Source: Chloroflexota bacterium
GTDB lineage: Bacteria > Chloroflexota > Anaerolineae > UBA1429
Assembly: GCA_012513725.1 (NCBI GenBank)
Contig: JAAZBQ010000276.1
Coordinates: 1-7,848, forward strand
Length of the DNA stretch: 7,848 nt
Direction of reading: 5' to 3'
Within the stretch, counting starts at the first letter, position 1; each line of letters starts with the position of its first letter. The notes under the pieces were generated by a model that worked only from the letters and a program-made list of their open reading frames with translations, ran no database searches and was not told the DNA's origin. This document shows, piece by piece, positions 5,523 through 7,848 of this stretch. Position numbers and translations under genes: made by a program.

Positions 5523-5537
5523 GGGGCCCCCTCGCCC
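5509..5537. terminator. weak hairpin between convergent crtYcd and nucleotidyltransferase genes
   Basis: GGGCGAG (5509-5515) can pair with CTCGCCC (5531-5537) around a 15-base loop that itself contains the palindrome GGGGCCCC (5523-5530). It covers the crtYcd stop codon in the 21-base gap between convergent genes. There is no U-tract on either strand, so it is at best a non-classical terminator. Confidence 0.3.
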
Positions 5538-5543
5538 GGGCGG

Positions 5544-6188
5544 TCACCCGGCGGCGCCCCGGGCTCGGAGGGAGCGCTCCTGGAGGTAGCGCCGCAGCCC
5601 CTCGGCGTCGGTGACGCCGTGCTCCAGGACGGCCGCATAGATATCGGTAGAGTGGAACGCGACGCGGTAGCCGGGGTCGCGCCAGACGGCATCTTTGATG
5701 GTCAGGATGCGCAGGCGGGCCTCCGGGGTCAGTCGCACAGCGATGGCGTCGCGGACGGCCAGCCGCTCCGCCGCCTCGTCGGGCGAGAGCGCCCAAACGT
5801 CGATGTTCCAGACGCTACCCGATTCCTCCGGCAGCCGCAGCCCCCAGTACAGGCCCTCGGGCAGGTCCTCATCGCCGCTGGGCTGCGCGCCTGGGGGGCG
5901 TCCGTCATCGCGGCGCGGGTGGAGAGGGCGCTCGTCGCGGAAGATCATGCGCTCGGGATGCAAGAGGTCGGCGAGGTCGGCGCCGAGCCGGAAAAAGCGG
6001 TGGAGCGCGAGGTCATCGGTGACTATGTACAGGTCGAGGTCGGGCCAGGTCATCAGGCCCAGGGAGACGCTGCCCGTCAGATGGGGCTCGCCGTAGCGGC
6101 GCAGGAGCGCCTCGAGGCCGCGGTCCGCGTACAGCCTGAGCGCGGCGCGGCGCAGCGCCTCGTCCTGACGCTCCAGATCATCGGCCAT
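5544..6188 (-). CDS. nucleotidyltransferase-fold protein (DNA polymerase beta-like superfamily)
   Basis: This 214-residue soluble protein has the nucleotidyltransferase signature LTGSVSLGLMTWPDLDLYIV (37-56). It shows a GS pair (39-40), then the D50-x-D52 metal pair on the next strand, and a plausible third carboxylate, D130 in WNIDVW (127-132). A charged, probably flexible insert lies at about 84-110. The C-terminal part (155-205) is helical and resembles the helical tail of aminoglycoside-adenylyltransferase-like or MNT proteins, but I cannot name a substrate. No HEPN partner is visible next to it, so a toxin-antitoxin role is not supported. ATG at 6188 is preceded by a GGAGGAGGGG stretch at good distance. 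It lies 84 bases downstream of the hydrolase on the same strand and is probably cotranscribed, although the gap contains a polypurine/polypyrimidine tract. Confidence 0.75.
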   Translation of the reverse strand: MADDLERQDEALRRAALRLYADRGLEALLRRYGEPHLTGSVSLGLMTWPDLDLYIVTDDLALHRFFRLGADLADLLHPERMIFRDERPLHPRRDDGRPPGAQPSGDEDLPEGLYWGLRLPEESGSVWNIDVWALSPDEAAERLAVRDAIAVRLTPEARLRILTIKDAVWRDPGYRVAFHSTDIYAAVLEHGVTDAEGLRRYLQERSLRARGAAG

Positions 6189-6227
6189 GCATCCCCTCCT
6201 CCCGCCCAGCCCTGCAGAGCGCCCGGT

Positions 6228-6248
6228 GGGGGGGAGGGAGGGAGAGGG
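6228..6248 (+). other. G-quadruplex-type motif
   Basis: Four G-runs on the + strand (6228-6234, 6236-6238, 6240-6242 and 6246-6248) are separated by loops of 1, 1 and 3 bases, fully meeting the standard four-stranded motif. It lies 40 bases upstream of the nucleotidyltransferase start. The genes on both sides run on the - strand, so their mRNA carries the C-rich complement, while the template DNA strand for transcription carries the G-runs. Confidence 0.7.
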
Positions 6249-6272
6249 TGCGTCGCGGGCGCCCGCCGAGGC

Positions 6273-7208
6273 TCAGACCGGGCGACGTTCCTCCATCCAG
6301 TGCCAGAGGGCCTCAAAGACCTCCTCGCGCTCGACCTCGTTGTGCAGCTCGTGGAACAGGCCGTCCCAGAAGAGGAGGTTGCACCGGCCGCGCACCTGCT
6401 CGGCGAACTCGCGCGTCGCCGCCGGATCCACGATGGGGTCCGCGCTGCCCTGCATCATCAGGAGCGGCTGCCGGAACTCGGCCGCGTGGGCCAGGGCATA
6501 TTCTCCGCCCTCGGCAATGGCAAAGTACAGCCGGGCGCTGACCCGCCCGTGCACCAGCCGGTCCTGGGCATAGGCGGCGACCACCTCCTCGTCGTGGGAG
6601 AGGTCCGCCGCGTCGAGGGCCGCATCCAGGGTGGCGCCGGGCCGCAAGCGTAGGAGCAGCCTGCCCACCGTCTGCTTCCAGGACGGCGGGGCGAAGGCCA
6701 GGCGCAGCCAGGGGGAGGAGGCGATCACGCCGGTGAGTTGCGTCGTACGCCGCAGGGCATAGTTCAGCACCAGGTTCCCGCCCATCGAGTGGCCGTACAA
6801 GAAGCGGGGCGCCTTGGCATAGCGCCGGGCAGCCTCGGTGAGGGGCAGGCCGATGTCGCTCAGGAGGGCGTCGTAGGAGGGCGCGTCGCCGCGCGGCCCG
6901 GCCGAGCGGCCGTGACCGCGCATATCATAGGTAAAGAGCGCATAGCGCCGTTCGGCGAGATAGTGGCCCAGCGGTTCATACCGAGAAGCGTGCTCGCCCA
7001 GGCCGTGCACCAGGCAGACGACGGCACGGGGCTCCTCACCCTTGGGCAACCAGGACTGCCCGAACAGATCCAGGCCGTCCTGCGTGTGGTAGGTGAGCGT
7101 CTGGTGCTCGACCGATTCTGCTCCGAGGAAGAGGATGTCGCTGTCGCTATCCATGTACATCGTAGGCCGCGTCTCCGTGATCCAGGAGATGTCCGTCTCC
7201 CGGGCCAT
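6273..7208 (-). CDS. alpha/beta hydrolase, monoacylglycerol lipase-like
   Basis: This 311-residue serine hydrolase of the Hydrolase_4 / monoglyceride lipase type probably cleaves acylglycerol or similar esters. The oxyanion motif VHGLGEH spans 67-73, the family motif DMRGHGRSAGPR 95-106, the nucleophile elbow GHSMGG 139-144 (S141), the acid is D257 in GSADPIVD, and the base is H286 in LFHELHNE. This complete triad with HGxGEH and GHGxSxGxR is typical of bacterial monoacylglycerol lipases and lysophospholipases; the true substrate is unknown. No signal peptide is seen, so it should act in the cytosol. About 35 N-terminal residues precede the usual start of the domain. ATG at 7208 lies only about 12 bases after the predicted transcription start and has no Shine-Dalgarno. 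ATG at 7160 (MYMDSD) is an alternative that would remove 16 residues. Confidence 0.88.
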   Translation of the reverse strand: MARETDISWITETRPTMYMDSDSDILFLGAESVEHQTLTYHTQDGLDLFGQSWLPKGEEPRAVVCLVHGLGEHASRYEPLGHYLAERRYALFTYDMRGHGRSAGPRGDAPSYDALLSDIGLPLTEAARRYAKAPRFLYGHSMGGNLVLNYALRRTTQLTGVIASSPWLRLAFAPPSWKQTVGRLLLRLRPGATLDAALDAADLSHDEEVVAAYAQDRLVHGRVSARLYFAIAEGGEYALAHAAEFRQPLLMMQGSADPIVDPAATREFAEQVRGRCNLLFWDGLFHELHNEVEREEVFEALWHWMEERRPV

Positions 7209-7210
7209 CC

Positions 7211-7240
7211 CCGGGGGCGTGACGGGATTCTAGCCCCCGG
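7211..7240. promoter_or_regulatory. inverted repeat around the hydrolase -10 and start site
   Basis: CCGGGGGC (7211-7218) and GCCCCCGG (7233-7240) are perfect 8-base arms with a 14-base centre that holds the -10 hexamer and the expected transcription start. One arm lies in the promoter spacer and the other between the start site and ATG. The placement suits a repressor operator. A hairpin in nascent RNA is less likely, because only one arm would be transcribed. Confidence 0.45.
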
Positions 7241-7255
7241 ACAGAGAGGCGTCAA
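7227..7255 (-). promoter_or_regulatory. sigma-70 promoter of the hydrolase gene
   Basis: On the - strand, TTGACG (7255-7250) and TAGAAT (7232-7227) are separated by exactly 17 bases, each matching five of six consensus positions. Initiation is expected near 7220, leaving a leader of about 12 bases to the ATG at 7208. Confidence 0.75.
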
Positions 7256-7270
7256 AAGCGCGCCGCGCAC

Positions 7271-7306
7271 CCCGGAGGCCGAGCCGTCTCCGGCCCCGCC
7301 TCCGGG
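7271..7306 (-). terminator. hairpin after the ferredoxin gene
   Basis: CCCGGAGGC (7271-7279) pairs perfectly with GCCTCCGGG (7298-7306). The enclosed sequence forms a second 4-bp stem, GCCG/CGGC (7283-7286 with 7291-7294), with a TCTC-type tetraloop, separated by a symmetric 3+3 internal loop. It begins 8 bases after the ferredoxin stop codon. No U-run follows directly (the nearest TTTT is at 7257-7254), so termination would be non-classical or assisted. Confidence 0.5.
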
Positions 7307-7314
7307 AGGTTGGC

Positions 7315-7566
7315 CTATGCCGGCAGGCGGCTCAACACCTCATCCTGGAAGAACGTTTCGGCGCCCTCGGGGGTTACGCCCCGGTACACCTTTTCGCCCA
7401 CCCGCACCGAGACGCCCATCGAGCAGGCGTCCATGCAAAAGGCACCCACCAGTTCGACCTGGTCGGCCAGGCCGCCCTCGGCGATGAGCCGCTCAAAGGT
7501 CGCGGCGACCGCATCGGAACCGCGCACGTGACAGGAACTTCCCACGCAGATGACGACGCTTAGCAT
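7315..7566 (-). CDS. small thioredoxin-like [2Fe-2S] ferredoxin (NuoE C-terminal domain-like)
   Basis: This 83-residue protein matches the thioredoxin-like [2Fe-2S] ferredoxin fold found in the C-terminal half of NuoE and in subunits of NAD-linked hydrogenases and formate dehydrogenases. The four cluster ligands are in the family pattern: C7 and C12 (CVGSSC, Cx4C) at the end of the first strand, and C44 and C48 (CMDAC, Cx3C) before the MGVSV strand. It lacks the N-terminal helical half of full-length NuoE (about 160 residues), so it is a stand-alone electron carrier or a minimal subunit. A TTG at 7569 directly precedes the ATG at 7566. ATG is preferred because AGGAGG at 7578-7573 lies six bases before it. 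It starts 18 bases after the formate dehydrogenase stop, so the two are probably one transcript and one complex. Confidence 0.88.
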   Translation of the reverse strand: MLSVVICVGSSCHVRGSDAVAATFERLIAEGGLADQVELVGAFCMDACSMGVSVRVGEKVYRGVTPEGAETFFQDEVLSRLPA

Positions 7567-7572
7567 CAAGAT

Positions 7573-7578
7573 CCTCCT
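7573..7578 (-). promoter_or_regulatory. ribosome binding site of the ferredoxin gene
   Basis: AGGAGG on the - strand, six bases before ATG at 7566 and three before TTG at 7569. The spacing decides in favour of the ATG. It sits in the 18-base gap after the formate dehydrogenase stop codon. Confidence 0.8.
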
Positions 7579-7584
7579 GTACCC

Positions 7585-7848
7585 TTACGCTCTTTCCGCC
7601 ACGGTCTCCTGGGCGGCCTCCGCCTCGCCACCCTCCGGAACGGGCGCCGCGACCTCGGTCGCCGGACGCTGGCCGTCGCCCCGGTCGTCGTACACCTTTT
7701 CCACCCGCACCGCCGCGACCTTGTACTCGGGGATCTTGGCCACGGGGTCCAGCGCGTCGTTGGTCAGGGTGTTGATCGGCGCCTCGCTAAAGTGAAAGGT
7801 GCCGAACACCATCCCCGGGGCCGACCGATCGGTCAGCCGTACCCGGGC
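7585..7848 (-). CDS. formate dehydrogenase catalytic (alpha) subunit, C-terminal part only
   Basis: Only the last 87 codons are in the window; the gene continues past the right edge. The visible part is the end of the molybdopterin-dinucleotide-binding domain of a molybdenum/tungsten oxidoreductase. The stretch TDRSAPGMVFGTFHF, then NTLTNDALDPVAKIPEYKVAAVRVEK, is characteristic of formate dehydrogenase alpha subunits (FdhF/FdhA/Fdh3 class), more so than of nitrate or arsenate reductases. After this comes a 35-residue acidic Ala/Glu/Pro-rich tail, probably disordered, which is not part of the family core. The full enzyme would oxidise formate to CO2, or run in reverse, in the cytosol or at the membrane. 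The stop is TAA at 7587-7585, and the small [2Fe-2S] ferredoxin gene follows 18 bases later. The active-site Cys/Sec region and N-terminal Fe-S domain lie outside and cannot be judged. Confidence 0.87.
   Translation of the reverse strand, partial: ARVRLTDRSAPGMVFGTFHFSEAPINTLTNDALDPVAKIPEYKVAAVRVEKVYDDRGDGQRPATEVAAPVPEGGEAEAAQETVAERA

Noticed and set aside
6255..6266. 12-bp palindrome after the hydrolase stop, considered as a terminator.
   Set aside because: No loop without breaking central pairs, leaving a 4-bp stem, and no U-run follows.
5619..6653. 344-codon + strand frame antisense to the nucleotidyltransferase and hydrolase.
   Set aside because: It crosses two well-supported - strand genes and their gap, with no family motif.
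1..7848. Search for CRISPR arrays, tRNA/rRNA genes, transposases or insertion-sequence ends.
   Set aside because: No repeat-spacer pattern, tRNA-like cloverleaf or transposase motif was seen on either strand.

Overview
The window is GC-rich (roughly two thirds G+C by eye) bacterial chromosomal DNA, densely packed with short intergenic gaps and promoters close to the sigma-70 consensus. It carries a fused CrtYc-CrtYd lycopene cyclase, a CrtZ-type carotene hydroxylase, a stand-alone RIO-type kinase, an arsenite methyltransferase and formate dehydrogenase components. This mix would fit a pigmented aerobic, perhaps thermophilic, member of the Chloroflexota (Thermomicrobia/Sphaerobacter-like) or a neighbouring phylum. 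That assignment is an inference from gene content, not proven by a marker gene.

Layout from left to right. (1) A RIO-family kinase gene on + (70-930) is closed by a 15-bp perfect hairpin at 945-978. (2) A short stretch (1015-1059) holds five ATCCTG-type repeats. (3) An arsRM unit on - (2374 down to 1071) encodes a Cys-rich ArsR repressor and an ArsM arsenite methyltransferase with an unusually long Cys/His-rich N-terminal segment. Its promoter appears to give a leaderless arsR mRNA. (4) A 324-bp divergent intergenic region (2375-2698) contains several palindromes and a candidate extended -10 promoter. (5) A carotenoid operon on +, crtZ-crtI-crtYcd (2699-5522), follows. (6) On -, an alpha/beta hydrolase of the monoacylglycerol-lipase type (7208-6273) is followed by a small nucleotidyltransferase-fold protein (6188-5544), probably cotranscribed. 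(7) On -, the 3' end of a formate dehydrogenase catalytic-subunit gene (entering from beyond 7848) is followed by an 83-residue thioredoxin-like [2Fe-2S] ferredoxin (7566-7315), ending in a hairpin.

How the genes work together. ArsR should release its own promoter when trivalent arsenic binds, allowing ArsM to methylate arsenite. No efflux pump or arsenate reductase is present here. The carotenoid genes would desaturate phytoene to lycopene (CrtI), close both ends to beta-rings (fused CrtYcd) and hydroxylate them to beta-cryptoxanthin/zeaxanthin (CrtZ). Phytoene synthase must be encoded elsewhere. The formate dehydrogenase subunit and the small ferredoxin probably belong to one electron-transfer complex extending right of the window. 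I do not see a wholly new system. The most unusual items are the metallothionein-like ArsM segment, the leaderless arsR promoter with overlapping repeats, and the clustered palindromes between arsR and crtZ.
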